Notes: a model not told the origin generated them from the sequence alone. Numbered from the stretch's first letter, positions 24,595-36,842 are shown. The stretch: 64,000 nucleotides of DNA from Periconia sp. R9002 (GCA_023627715.1 JAMAHW010000051.1:213122-277121); one strand, 5' to 3'. Numbers and translations: made by a program.

Positions 24595-25010
24595 CTATTG
24601 TGCAATATTGATACAAACATTCACAAAATCTTGTCCAATCTCGGCAATCGTACGCATCTTCTCCTTCTTCTCCAAATATTTCCAGGGCCCCAGGCTATTC
24701 AGAATCGGGCCATTGAATAACTGCCATGCCTCGATATATTGGAAATCGTGGCTTTTGAGGGGATTGAATCTTCCAAATGCAGCGTTCATACTGGATATCA
24801 CCTGGTCATCTTTGGGCGTTACCATGAAGTTTTGCTTCCAACTAGCGATAGCCTCTCTTCTCAAGTCCTCCACGCTCTTCGAGTAGTTTTAGATGGCTCC
24901 GACACTGAAACCGTGTTTTAGTGTTCCAGATAGGCCAGCCACCAGTGCTGATGCCGGAGGATCTCGTGTACGAATCAGAATTCACCCCCTTTGGCTTTCT
25001 CTCAGGTGCC
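24595..25010 (-). pseudogene. Decayed coding fragment, family not recognised
   Basis: A minus-strand frame reads as protein-like for about 90 codons (EDLRREAIASWKQNFMVTP ... AEIGQDFVNVCINIAQ, stop at 24595). The same frame continues upstream across one TAA with further protein-like text (GLSGTLKHGFSVGAI). Surroundings are decayed. I do not know the family. Confidence 0.3.
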
Positions 25011-26504
25011 TCATACCCTGGAAGGATATCGTTTAAGAGTCTGGTGTCGGCGTTGCATCTCGTCCGTTTCCAAGAGCGGCGGCCGCCCCTATTATAGATA
25101 TCCTGTTGTCGTACACGCCGGAATAGCAGTTTCTGTAGTCCATATTCCCACTGTCCCGGAGGAACAGAACATGAAAATCCCCTTCGTAATGGCACTCTGA
25201 AGTGTATTGCCAAAACAATTTCCTACTTCTAAATTTTCTGTCAGTCTGCCATTTTCCACGAAATCTATATTATATCCACGTTAAGATCGGCTGTTAACTG
25301 CACAGCCTGTTTCCGTTATTAGATTCCACACACTCACTGCATCCAAGAATGGCGACTAACCTGAGCGGCACTTCTAGGGTCGATTCGCAGCTGAGACTCA
25401 CTTGGAAATGTCTCGACTTCGAAATAATGGAACTTCGCCGCGAGACACACTCGGACCAGTATCTGAGCCATAAGAGTACCATAACCGCCGGTTGAATGTC
25501 GAGATTCCCCCCTACGACCAGTGTCAACGCTATTACCTTTGACAATCCTGCTTTGAAGAGATTGATCCTAGATATCGAACCCGCCGTTAATTATGGCGAC
25601 AATGATATCCCGGATGTCAGGGAATCTGGAACTTGGAAGGCTTACGCCCTGGAATTTCCCTCGCAAAGCGATCGACACTGTTGAGCCATTTATGGGAAGC
25701 GCGCAATCCTCGTTGACAAGACTGAGTTGGGTTTTCCGTTAGTCAATTGCTTTATGGGCCGCTACTTTCTTATGTGTGATCTGTCTTTTCTCATATCCAT
25801 TGGTGTTCAGCCGATGAACGCATCTACGCACCTTTTCGCTTGTTGCGTCATTTTTAATTTGTTTTTACTCGGAACATACTTGAGCTAATAGCCCTAACGT
25901 CTATGCTGTTTTCCTTGATAACGACGCTGGACACAACAGGCTCCACGGTCCGCAGCGTCGTAATGACTTCGGGGCACTTCCACCTATGCTGGGCGGCACC
26001 CTCAACTTACACTCTAGACCATCAACTTCGGGATTGAAGTCAAACGACATCCTGAATACATCCACGATCATGCGGGTAAACTAATGCAATGACGGATTCC
26101 TCTCCGCCTAAAAACCGACGACATGAAGTCAGACCCGGACAGTGTCGTTATTTCGACCCCGCACTTATGTGCTGGCACTGCCAACGCCAGTGTGCTCACC
26201 GGTAGAGCCTAGTATTTTCCTTAACATAGCCTCCATGATTTGCGCTGACTGCAGATTGACGGCGAAGGACTGGGCTGTGTGGCAGCTGAATGCTCTTTTA
26301 GAGCGCGTGATTCCCCATGACGGCGTACGTAGGCGTACCCAGGCCTAAGCCAACTGTTCACCATCTTTATCGTGGTCAGAAGGTTGGGCAGCTTTGCTCA
26401 AACGCGTCATCACTCTTAAGACTCCGAATACAATAGTAGTCTTTTGTCTTGAGTTGATTGAAATGGCCTCTTCACCAGAACTTCTTGAAAAAGCGGCAAG
26501 TAGT
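25011..26504. other. Intergenic, decayed, no supported gene
   Basis: Short overlapping frames on both strands (for example 25294-25545 minus and 25496-25684 plus) without motifs. Probably relic DNA. Confidence 0.45.
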
Positions 26505-27638
26505 CTAGTTGAAACAATAAGAAAGAAGCACAGCACCGTTGCATACGAAGATTTGGCAAGGGTAACAAATATAGCTACTTGGTGGGACGAGATATCCAAG
26601 AGACTGAAGAACAAATATACATCTTGCTGGATCGTCTGCGTCAAGAGCTACTCCTGGTGCTAATACTAATTCAACAGAACTTCTCTTAAACGACGTGTTA
26701 TTCTTGCAAAGTTTACTGAAACCTGCAACTCCTCCTTGTTCATCTAGACACGATTTGAGATAGCACGCAAGACGCATAACCAGTTCATGGTCCTCAATGG
26801 TAATTCCAGCATTAAGGAATGTTGACATTATCCAGCTTATCTCGAAGATTCCACTGGGAAATGCAGAGGGAAAACCTCCACCTCCTCCACCAGTCGAGTA
26901 CTCAAATGCCTTTATCAAGTATTCCTAGGCCTTATGGTCCCATACTGTGGATTTCATCAAGTATGCTGCAGTAGCCGATAGTAATGCTATCATACTCCTA
27001 TTATTTAATAGACAACTCATCTTACTAAAATCTATATATCTAATAAGAGCTTCAAGAGAGTGTACAAATGCAGACTGTCCTCTGCTATAGATCATTTCCG
27101 GTTTAAACGTTTCCATCTTTGCTTTATGCAATTGCATGAGTGCCGCGCTGCGAGGAAAGTCAAACCTCACATCGTATTCACTGAGAAGGCGCAGATGAGC
27201 TGGCACAAGTAGCTCGAATCCAACGTACTCCGAGGATTCCACATCCCAGTTCTACAGAGCTTCACGTAGCCACTCTGAGGCTTTGGAGACTTTGTACTGG
27301 ACTTGATATGGCAGTAGGGGTATATTGTTTTTCGGAGCCTCCTTCAGATTCTTCAAGATTGTGAGCAAGGCGGCCATGGTATCCAATATCCCCGAGACTG
27401 TAGACCCATCTCCCCATCCACCATCAGCAGACTGGGTTCTTATTAGGGACTCTAAAGCGGCAGGAAAAAGTATATTGGTCTCTGCGTTGGTGGTTCTGGT
27501 AGCCATAGAAATCCACGCTGTGTCGTAAACAGCTGTCGACATCGAACCAACGGGATTTCTATGCTCAATCTTAGCTGCAAGAACGCGCAGGATGCTTGAG
27601 GCGTTGGTGTTACTTCTTGGAAAAATGGTCTCTTCCAT
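26505..27638 (-). pseudogene. Truncated diterpene cyclase (class II half only), with stops
   Basis: Relative of the intact synthase at 44836-47991. From ATG 27638 one frame shows YDTAW, a QSADGGWGDG segment, LVPAHLRLL, HSLEALI and FEISW. After a probable in-frame intron (GTAAAC...ATTAG, about 26,707-26,757) comes the class II catalytic motif DADD. The frame is interrupted by TAG at 27252-27254 and TAG at 26925-26927, both compatible with C-to-T changes at CpA. Similarity ends soon after DADD, so the middle and the class I (ionisation) half are absent. Unlike the intact gene, there is no intron after the FxISW motif. It is a dead, 3'-truncated paralogue and shows that this locus once held two diterpene cyclases, or received one by duplication. 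Confidence 0.85.
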
Positions 27639-28971
27639 TTGCAAGGAGAGTACGGGTTGTTGGTATTGGGGATGATTACTTGCAGATAACAGCACCCGTT
27701 TTGAGACTCAGGAAGGCTTTGAAATATCGAAAAATTAAACTAACAACGACTTTTCTTCACCGATATCATCGGGGGTAACGAGCTAGCCTTTGTGACTGTT
27801 ATTAGGACGGTTAAAGATGTCACGGCGTAGCGCTTAACTGGATCCTTTTTTGAAAACCCCGATACATGGACAAGATGGCAGAATCAAGCCAAACTCGGCA
27901 TATTTCATTAGCATTCATAGCCGGGGCATCATCTCCCTACAACCAGAGACTCGATTGGCTTAGGAGATGCATTCAGACCCCGGAGGCTTTAAAGCTGAGC
28001 TGATTGGAATTTGCCTGACGGATTCCAGAACCGCTCCAGCTTAACAGAGAGAGAAAAAAGGCGAGTAGGCAATCATGCTAAGACCCCCAAACCACTTAAA
28101 TCAGTGATAAGAGATGCGACGTTACGGCGTAGGTTGAGTCTGCGAAGTCTCGGCGTATGCAATGGGAAACCATGCGACCAATGATAACATACAAAGTGAT
28201 GCATGCCGCATGGTGCTTCTAAGGAGAACTATCCAGGACCGGTTAATTTGACTAGTGTGACAGGCTACAGGGTAATTTACTCCATCTGGACTCAGTATTG
28301 AGGGCTGGGAATAACATGCGGGCCCATGTAAGACAATTCGAAAGGATCCGGCCTACACAGGAAGTTGACCTTCGGGATCTATATTGATTATGCAACGTTG
28401 AGAAGGTAGTGGAACCCACGCCACATGCAGATGCCTGATTCTGCCCCACCTCTCATTGCCCAGAATATTCCAAAGCCACAATCTTGAAAGCTACCCCCCA
28501 ATATGAAAACTTCAGAGTACCGTCTAGCTAAAACCCACACCCGCACAATTTTTTGAATTAGCTAATCTAAATTAATATGGAGGATATTAAACCAATTAAG
28601 CTCTATTGGCGTTGTAAGTGTTACAGTGCCCGTTGAGCAGGTGCCAAACTCTTAGAAAGTTAGGTAAAACGTCGCTATAGGCATTTTTAGTATCTAGTTG
28701 TAAACAGTCAAAACGAATAATCCATTATTAGATTGTTTTCTTCCAACCATCGCCTTAGATTAAAATCGGCCGCATAAGAATTATTAAGTGTGTAATAAAC
28801 AGCACCAGCAGGTCTCATTAAAAGCGTGCATACTAGATAAATTTTTTGGCAAACTGTCGCTATCATATTGTTACGGGATTCACCCTAGCTACATTATACC
28901 AAGAATTGCCGCCACGCAACGCCCTATACCTTGTAACCTCAGATCACATACACAAAAAAGAAAGCCTGACT
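27639..28971. other. Intergenic, no supported gene
   Basis: 1.3 kb separating the dead cyclase from the Pth11-like gene. No domain-bearing frames. Confidence 0.55.
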
Positions 28972-30267
28972 TTATACAGTCTGGAGAGTAAGCTGGCCAC
29001 GGGGAATCGAGCGTTTGGTCTCCATTCTGCTCTCGATAAGCTCGACGTTATCCAACGAGTTAAGCCGTTCTGCTGAGCGCACGTTCCTCGACGACAATTT
29101 TTTGGAGTATCCGCTGCTCCGTGACTGGGAGAGGTAGGATTTCCAGGACTGAGGGATGATACTCTGGATGATTTTGCGAGTGTAGAGGGTCGCGAGACAT
29201 GGGAGACAGGCGCAGATGATGCCGACGCAGAGCTCAGCGGTACTATTCAAACAATCAGCATGGGTATTCCGAGAGAAGGCGATAGACAAGGGGTGGGAAA
29301 TTACAGCCAGACGACTTGGTTGACGACGTTCCAGTTCTGGTCAAAGTCCTGGTATGTTTCTACGACGATGACTTGGCGAACAATGGAGGCAACCACGACG
29401 CTGTGCCCTTGTCAGCTTACGATCGACATGCAAACAGAAGGGGCGAAAAGCTTATTTGTTTCTGGAAGAGGCTACTCACAAGATACCGGTGGCGAAGACG
29501 GCGATGAGACCGAACTTGCGCACCCTGTCCAGCTGCAGCTTGGCAAGAAGCGGCAGCGGCATAATCAGAATGACAAGATCAGTGAAGATGTTGACACCAC
29601 CCGCGGCGTATGTGACCTTGATCATGTCGACGCAGGAGCCTCCACCAGTCCATCCGAGCAAGTGCCACGCCCTCTTTACGGGGTTGCAGCTGAAACAGGT
29701 GACGAAGAAGAAGATGAGGCAGTAGCTCACGACGACTCCCATCATGATGTAGACAAATATGCGGAATCTCCTGTGGACGTTGAAGACGTTGCCATAGAGG
29801 GTCAAGATGGATAACTTGGTGAACATGATGCCCATGAAGTAGAGCATGTCGCCGATGAAGAGACCATTCTTGGAGCCGTTACCGACACGCAGGAACTCGG
29901 TCGGTGGAAGATCCCAGGTGTGTCTTCCGACCATGTAATTGGCGACGATGTGGACATTCATGCCAACGCGGGCGAAGGCGAAGGCCGCCGCTATCATGAT
30001 GAAGGCTAATGTGAGACATGGTCAGATGGTCGTTCCCATTACACGGGTCACTGTCAAATGCCACTCACTGTCGTCCAAGGCCCATGTTTTCAGAATACGC
30101 AGCTTGATCACCAAGCGCAAGCTGATGAAGAGGAGCGAGAGTGCGCCAAGGAGGGGAGTGTATATCAAGATCCTCCCGCCTTGGGTGACTGGGTTGATGT
30201 AATTGGGTTCCACGCCTGGAGGGGCAATGATGGTAGGCGCATTCTCTCTGGCTACCAAAGAAAACAT
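28972..30267 (-). CDS. Pth11-like integral membrane protein (fungal rhodopsin/SAT4 family)
   Basis: Model (minus): 30267-30069, 30005-29480, 29400-29305, 29242-28972; 363 residues, every phase consistent, introns of 62-79 nt with GTGAGT/GTAATT donors. The protein begins MFSLVARENAPTIIAPPGVE and has about seven hydrophobic helices: YTPLLGALSLLFISLRLVIK, then FIMIAAAFAFARVG after WALDD, MLYFMGIMFTKLSILTLY, FVYIMMGVVVSYCLIFFFVTCFSC, the NIFTDLVILIMPLPLL helix with its classic D-I-MP signature, FATGIFVVVASIVRQ, and VGIICACLPCLATL. The C tail is charged and cytosolic. This is the SAT4/Pth11-like rhodopsin family, GPCR-like in topology; no CFEM domain is present. Such proteins sense surface or host cues in some fungi, but many are uncharacterised. 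It lies at the left edge of the terpenoid block; membership of the cluster is only a possibility. Confidence 0.85.
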
Positions 30268-31260
30268 GGTACTCCACGATCAAGCCAAGGTGGGTGGGCA
30301 GTGCCTTGCCCCGGTATATACAAGTGGGCAGGTAAAGGAAAGGAAAGGATGACAAAAGATGAAGTATGCAGGACGTACGCTGCCAATGTAATATGTACAC
30401 TGTACCGGTGGTAACTACTAACTAACCACTGGACTTACGGGGTTTCGTGCTCACTAGCGTGGATGAGCACACATGTAGGGACCCCGCTAAGCGCCAACTG
30501 ATGCTTAAGTTACAGCCAAAGGCCGGACAAAGGCACCAGAAGATACGAGAGAAAGCTTCTCCGGCCCGGAGGCAATGGGGCTGCGTTGCTGACCACCAAG
30601 TTCTGGCGTACCATCGAAGCAGTACTTGCTTCATTGGCTTCTCGCATCGTCTACCTAGCCAGGCCTGGAGGGTTCTTGGATGCCGGCAAACATCGGTGCT
30701 TATGCAGCGGCTAATCTACCTATTGGAGATGGCTACAATATTGCAGAAGACATGATTGCAGTAGTCCGATACCGAGCAGCAAGGATCACGGACTCGAGGA
30801 TCAACGTGTTACGAATACTCCAGAGTAAATATTGTGACAACAGGGGCCACGTTCATGCAGCGGAGACCGGGGTGATCATATATAACTGAAAATCATAACC
30901 CTGTCTGTGCCCTAGTTTTAGCCCTTGTAATGTGGCCCCTGTTGTCACAATATTTACCCTGGAGTGTAGTACGCCCCTCAAAATTGTCCGTTTTAGGCAG
31001 AAACGTTCATTCCAGAAAAAATTACTTATGCCGCATGTTCGAGTGCGTACATATGCACTGTTTAGTACCGCGACTCCAACCAAAGTGCAATGGTGCAGAC
31101 CGCCACAACCACATATAAGTAGATGCGTTTCGCTCTTCCGAAGTCCACAGCAAGTTAGCCTAGCTCCCATTCGTGATAGCTACGCCTCATCATCCGTCTC
31201 CTTCTCCTCTATCCCTTCACTCTCAGCCCGACGCTGCCCAGCAAACGACATCCTACCATC
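30268..31260. other. Intergenic with a long near-perfect inverted repeat
   Basis: Arms at about 30816-30850 and 30932-30966 (TAAATATTGTGACAACAGGG core) are reverse complements with one mismatch across 33 bp, separated by 81 bp. Nothing else here has coding support; the two overlapping plus-strand frames (30447-30755, 30680-30889) lack motifs and the second runs into the arm. Confidence 0.7.
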
Positions 31261-32411
31261 ATGGTACAGCCGCTCACCTTGTGGTCCGCCCGTGAGTGAA
31301 ACCCTTGTTTCCTTCCCCATCGCCGTACCGTTTTAGAGAAAACAGAGCAAAGGAATCCTGCCATCCATCAAGAAAACTTGCAGTTCGCAATAATGGGCCC
31401 GAGAGCCACATCTGCTCCTTCTGCTGACAGTGACCAGCCGGAGGCCCGAACCCCTTCAAGGTACGTGAGTGCGCCTGTCAGACGGCCCGCCGCATGCCGT
31501 CGAGCAACGCCACAACCACTTTTAAGTTTTACTTCCTCTCTTGCAGGACAGTCCAAGGTACATTCGGTCGGGTGCTGCGGCCCTGTACCTCTTTCGGCCT
31601 ATACGATACCTAGTACAAAGTACGAGCATCTCCCTTACGCTGACGCACAGGTCGCCATCCTGCTCGAGGAGCTCAAAATTCCGTACGAACTCAAGGTCAT
31701 CGGCTACTCCAAGCTCAAGGACAAGCCATACACGGACATTAACCCCAACGGTCGCGCCCCATGTAAGTCAGCCCCCAACCACCTCTACGCTTTCTCCTCC
31801 CTCTGTCTTATCATACTCTCTTTACCTCGCTTATACCCGCCCCCCTCCCCCCACCCCCTCCCCAGCCCGCTCACCCAACTAACCCGCAACCAGCAATCGA
31901 AGACCCCAACACTGGCATCAGCATCTGGGAATCCGGCGCCATCGCGCAATACATTGTCGAGACCTACGACCCCTCCAACGCGCTTCATTCCCCCTCGGGC
32001 GCGGCAAAGTACCACGAAATCCAATGGCTCGCGTACCAAATTTCCGGGCAGGGACCTTACTTCGGCCAAGCGGCCTGGTTCAACCTGTACCACCCGGAGA
32101 AGCTGCCCAGTGCGCAGAACAGGTACATGGACGAGATTAACCGCGTCGTTGGCGTGCTGGATGGGCACCTGGGCAAGAGCGGTGGGTGGTTGGTCGGGGG
32201 GAGGATCTCGTACGTGGATCTGTTCTATGTCATGTGGGGGGAGATGGTGCCGATGATCTTCGGTGAGGACTTCAAGGATAAGTTTGTGGTGGACAAGTAT
32301 CCCAACTACAAGAAGTGGTTCGAGGGCATGAAGGAGAGGGAGAGTGTTAAGAAGGTGCTTGCTGACCAGAAGGCCGTCATTGCCGATATGATGGCTGGAA
32401 AGTACCCTTGA
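31261..32411 (+). CDS. Glutathione S-transferase (Ure2p/nu-class-like)
   Basis: Model: 31261-31291, a 23-nt microexon 31438-31460, 31651-31762, 31894-32411; 227 residues, phases all consistent. The thioredoxin-fold N domain reads MVQPLTLWSA then GGPNPFKVAILLEELKIPYE, with the NPNGRAPSIEDPNTG glutathione-binding loop (cis-Pro) and WESGAIAQYI. The C-terminal all-helical domain holds YFGQAAWFNLYHPEK and GGRISYVDLFYVMW. Length and motifs match the fungal Ure2p-like GST group. It should add glutathione to electrophiles or act as a peroxidase/isomerase in the cytosol. It is the first gene of the dense block, next to four P450s, where GSTs often protect against, or take part in, making reactive intermediates. 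A cluster role is inferred. Confidence 0.88.
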
Positions 32412-32781
32412 GCTAGTGAGCTACCTTAGATGGCTGGGTGATTAGCGAGCTACGCTATCTCTCTGTAACTACTTTACCTGGACAGCAACAAAGCATTCGT
32501 CACACAATCTGCCACTGTCCAGCTAAAAAACAAGGCAGAAATAAAAACGAAGATGAAAAAAGAAAAAGATTTACACTGCCTAAGTTTGAATTCTGTATAC
32601 ATGCTTTGGGATGCAAGCTGTGTGTCCAATATTCTCGTCAAGGTGAAGAAAAGATGAAAAAAGAGGGAAAAAAAAAAATTCTCCCATTGATAAATCTCTG
32701 CAAGTTGTGCCATCTCCTTCATCCCTCGACTCCAGACAGCTGCTTCTGTCTAGTCAACCATCTTATGCGACTGACAAGCCG

Positions 32782-34549
32782 CTATTTCCTTCTCAAAAAA
32801 CGAAGCCCCATCGGCTGCTTCATCTTCAGGCCCATCTCAAAGCCAACACCTTCTGAAAGCCTGTTCGCGCCATCCCTCAGCGCCTCCTGGCCTGTTCCTG
32901 CATTCAACTGAATCTCATATACGTAGCAAATAGTGGCAAGCGCAGCGCAAAACTCTACTCTCGCAAACCTCGAACCCATGCAGGCCCTAAAACCTTCTGC
33001 AAACGGGACAAAAGCCCCAGGAGCAGGAGTCTTCTTGTCGAGCCAAAATTCAGGTCGGAACGCCGAGAGACTGTATGGCGCGCCTTCTGTGGATTTAGTA
33101 GGCGATGAAACTGAGGGCTGAGACCAGTGCTTTGGATGTCGGTGAATTGCGCTCGTGTTAATCATAACTAGTGTATCAGCGGCAAGCACATGTTTAGTGC
33201 CATCAATAGTCAGGGTCTGCACTTGGGGGTTAGTTTTGGGGAAGAAGGGTAGCACAGTGTAGAGGCGCAGCGTCTCGTTCATAAGAGCGCCAACATGGCC
33301 GTCCGTCAAGCGGGTGAAGTCTTCAGGGTACTTCCACGACGCTGGATCGGGACGGTCGCCGAGAATAGTGTCTAGGTCTGCTTGCAGCGCCTTCTGAAAG
33401 TCGGGGCGACAGGCGAGCAGCGAGAGGGCGAAGGCCATGGTGTTTGCGCTCGTTTCGTGGCCGGCAAGGATAAAGATGAAAAGGTTACCGAGAACGGCTG
33501 CGTCGGGAATCTTTGTTGCGACATTTGTTGATTGAGAGGCTTCCACGAAGCTTTGCAACAGGTTGCCATGTTCTTTGTGTAGGTTGTCGGCGATCTGTTG
33601 CTTTTCTTCTGCCACCATTTGCTCCATGTATTTTTTGAATTCATTGTAGGCCAGCAGAGCGAGCTTGTGGTCTTTTGCAGGGGATATGTTGAGAACGGGC
33701 CGAGGAGTCATAAAAAGCGTGCTGTTGTATTTGAACACGGCACTGATAGCCTCCGAATACGATAGCTCGTATCCTGGGGGTTTGGCCAATCCAGCATCAT
33801 CCCACGTCATTGGTCTGTTGAAGAAGGCCTTGCTCAGAACATGGAGCGCGAATTTATTTGTATCCTGGTTTATATCTAGCACTACGCCGCCGTTGCGGTT
33901 CCAGCGTTCCAGCATTGACTGTGCCTGCGAGATGGACTCGTTCCATACTGTGTTGTGTGTGTTCTCGTTGAGGGACGGAGAGGCAATCTTGCGATATTTG
34001 CGGTGCTCTTCGCCCTCAGAGGCAGTGATTGTAGGCCCGTAGATGTTGAGCATACCAAGCATATCAGTAGGCTTGATAAAGTCGCCATGGCGCGCGTTAA
34101 GCTGCAGAACGACCTCAGGGTCGCACGTCCATAGCACGTTCCCGGCGGGAGAGACAATGATAAAGGTATCGGCACCTATTTTTTCAAATGGTTCGTATCC
34201 GACAGCCCACGTGCGGTAGAAGAGCGAGAGCGGCAGCCATGAGCTCGTGAGGGATTGCGGTAGCTGTTGAAGAAGGGGAAGCAACGCCTCTTGAAGGAGA
34301 ATCCACGGGATGGACTGGAAGAAGACACTGTGTTTGGCGGATCAGCATACGAGCCAGCCAAATGGATTGCCATGCTAGAGAAGTAGGTACCTAGCCTCTA
34401 TGCAGGCGGGGGGCCACGTACGGAGCGACGACATATGTCAAGCCAGAGTCTTTGGCAAGTTTGATGTTGCGCTGTAGAGCACGATACTGAGAGGTGCCAT
34501 AGAGCACGACGAGGGGCACGGCCAGGGCCGTTAGGATGGTCGAAAGCAT
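32782..34549 (-). CDS. Cytochrome P450 monooxygenase (P450-A)
   Basis: Model (minus): 34549-34422 and 34327-32782, 557 residues; the 94-nt intron (GTACGT...CAG) restores frame at VVAPVFFQSIPW. The N-terminal membrane anchor is MLSTILTALAVPLVVLYG. Seen: oxygen-binding I helix AGHETS (about 331-336), ExxR ETLR (394-397), PERF-like FRPEFW, heme loop FAEGFRACMG with Cys492, and C-terminal RFARVEF. It is a complete class II microsomal P450 of the group with a long N-terminal region (GYEPFEKIGADTFIIVSP). The start ATG is the first that gives a membrane anchor. It is transcribed away from P450-B, sharing a 512-bp promoter. Substrate is unknown; oxidation of the diterpene skeleton is inferred from the cluster. 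Confidence 0.9.
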
Positions 34550-35061
34550 GACTAGACCAGATGCAAATGAGACGAGGAGATGTTGTGATCTGTAATTCCA
34601 CTCTATGCAGTAGAAACACGGCGGAACTCGGTTATAGTGCATCCAAAGAAAGAAAGAAAGAAAGGTGGTCCAGGCTGACGTGAGACGGGGCAGTGGGAGT
34701 CGGACGAACTAGCCCCGTCTTTATCGCTGCCTGCATATCCCCCTGTACGGTACGCCTAGACTAATAAAGCCGCTCCCGCTGTCTCGGGATTCTGGGGGCG
34801 GGCACGTTACCTAGTCTAGTACATACATTGATACATACATACATACATACATGCATACGTGAGCTAGGGTATGTTAGCGTCGAATCTAAACAGGGGTTTG
34901 TTTGAATCTCCTTCCAAACAGCACATCAACTTAGGGCTCGAGAGTCGTTTGCCACTTCTCGGACGCCAATACTACTTACGCGGAAAACCACAGTATTATA
35001 TATCGTTGAATCTACTCTGACCCAGCAACTTCTTCACACTTGTTGCAGTGGTGGTGCCATA
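34550..35061. promoter_or_regulatory. Bidirectional promoter between P450-A and P450-B
   Basis: 512 bp between divergent P450 starts. It holds a perfect 9-bp dyad, AGACGGGGC at 34683-34691 and GCCCCGTCT at 34712-34720, with 20 bp between arms; an ACAT microsatellite at about 34,830-34,852; and a TATA-like ATTATATAT near 34,993. The dyad would suit a dimeric regulator. Function inferred. Confidence 0.55.
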
Positions 35062-36842
35062 ATGGAGGGTTTTGGCCTCGTCGCTATGGTTTTGATTCCG
35101 GGGGGTTGCCTCCTGGCGGCGGTAAGTCTACGCTTTCCCACACCCAGTCACCCTTCTAATCAAGCATCCATCATGGCCAGAGCTTGCTTTACCAGATTGT
35201 CAACAATCTCTACTTTCACCCTCTTTCAGGCTTGCCCGGCCCGTCTCTCTGGGCCGCCTTTCGCTGGCCTTACATCCTCTCCCTCTGGCGTGGCAAACTC
35301 GTGTACGATGTCTTTGCCATGCACGAAAAGTCCGTCCAACCCCACCATCTATCTATTTTGTATAGAGTTTTGGCCTGATCTTCCCACCACAGATATGGCG
35401 AAGTGGTCAGAGTAGCGCCCGACGAGGTATCCTTCGCTAACCGCCAAGCATGGGATGACATCTACCGCCACAGAAAGGGCCACAAGCCCTTCCCCAAGAA
35501 TCCCATCTGGTGGGGCGAGCTACCCGGCCGCGCAGAGTCCATCGTGAGCGCATCCACCATCCAGTCCCACGAGCGCATGCGTAAGATGCTGGAGCATTGC
35601 TTCACCGATCGCGCGCTCGCCGAGGAAGAACCACTTGTGCAGCGGCACGTGAACCAGCTCATTGAGAGTCTGAAAGACACCATCGCCCAGCAAGGTGGGT
35701 CTCGAGGCATTGTCAACATCGTCGACTGGTTCATGTTCACCACCTTCGATATCATCGGCGACCTCTCGTTTGGTGACCCGGACGCGTTCGGCTGTCTCAA
35801 GAACAACACGTTTCACCCATGGGTGCTGGAGATATTCAGCTACTTCAAAGCCGGCGCGCTGTTTGCCACCGTGCGCTTTTACAAGACGCTGGAGAAATTT
35901 GTCATGCACATCATGCCCAAGTCGCTCATGGATGCTCAGGAACAGAACTACCAGTGGGCGTGCAAAAAGGTGCACGCACGCATGAACCTCGAGGTTCAGC
36001 GCAACGACTTCATGAGCAAGATCCTGCCGTATATGAACGAAGGTGCAAAAGACAGCAAGCTGGGCAGTCTGAGCATGCCCGAGCTCGAAAACAATTTCTA
36101 CGTCATGACGGTTGCGGGCAGTGAGACTTGCGGGACTGTTCTGTCGGGAACCACAAACTATCTGCTCAAGACACGACATGCGTGGGATGCCCTCGCGAAG
36201 GAGTTGCGCACTTCCTTCACAGAACCCGAGATGCTGACTTTCGATGCCTTGGCGGCGTTGCCCTATCTCAATGCGGTTATTGATGAAGGACTGCGCTTAA
36301 GTCCTCCCGTCGGTGGTGCCTTAGCCCATGTTGTGCCAGACGGAGGCGATACCGTCTGTGGTATTCCGCTCCCAGAAGGTGTACGTTACAACCACCCGTC
36401 TTCTGCTCTCATGTCAAGTCCCCATTGCCTATAAACAGACGCTTGCTTGAACTTCATCATCAACATATAACCAACTGACCCAATTCCACAGACAAACGTG
36501 GGGATTCACCAATGGTCCCTTTACCGCGCCAGCACCAAATTCCACCGCCCGCATGATTTTGTTCCCGAGCGATGGTTGGAGCCCGCGCTCAACGATCCAG
36601 CCTCACCATTCTATGCCGACCACCGACACGCCGTGCAGGCCTTTTCTACGGGCTCGTGGTCGTGCATTGGCAAGCAGCTCGGACTGGCGGAGCTGCGGCT
36701 CATCATTGCGAGGTTGGTGTGGAACTTTGATATGAAGATCCCGCAGGGCGAGGGTAAGAAGTTGGACTGGGGCACGCAGAAGCAATTTGTGCTGGTGGAG
36801 AAACAGAGGTATGATGTTGAACTGGTTGAAAGGGCTTGGTAA
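35062..36842 (+). CDS. Cytochrome P450 monooxygenase (P450-B), isotrichodermin C-15 hydroxylase-like
   Basis: Model: 35062-35121, 35181-35329, 35393-36380, 36492-36842; 515 residues, phases consistent (the second donor, GTCCGT, is weak). The short anchor MEGFGLVAMVLIPGGCLLAA leads to LYFHPLSGLPGPSLWAA. Seen: YGEVVRVAPDEVSF, I helix AGSETC (about 311-316; Cys where Thr is usual next to the catalytic Thr position), ExxR EGLR (368-371), PERW, and heme loop FSTGSWSCIG with Cys457. The overall pattern resembles the CYP65/Tri11-type group, which hydroxylates terpenoid and polyketide intermediates. It shares a divergent promoter with P450-A. The exact substrate cannot be told. Confidence 0.9.

Noticed and set aside
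29260..29814. 184-codon plus-strand ORF
   Set aside because: Antisense to the Pth11-like gene; acidic low-complexity sequence, no domain.
31378..32256. 292-codon plus-strand ORF
   Set aside because: Crosses GST introns in a shifted frame; the spliced GST explains the region.
35520..36179. 219-codon minus-strand ORF
   Set aside because: Antisense shadow of P450-B, whose frame carries all P450 motifs.
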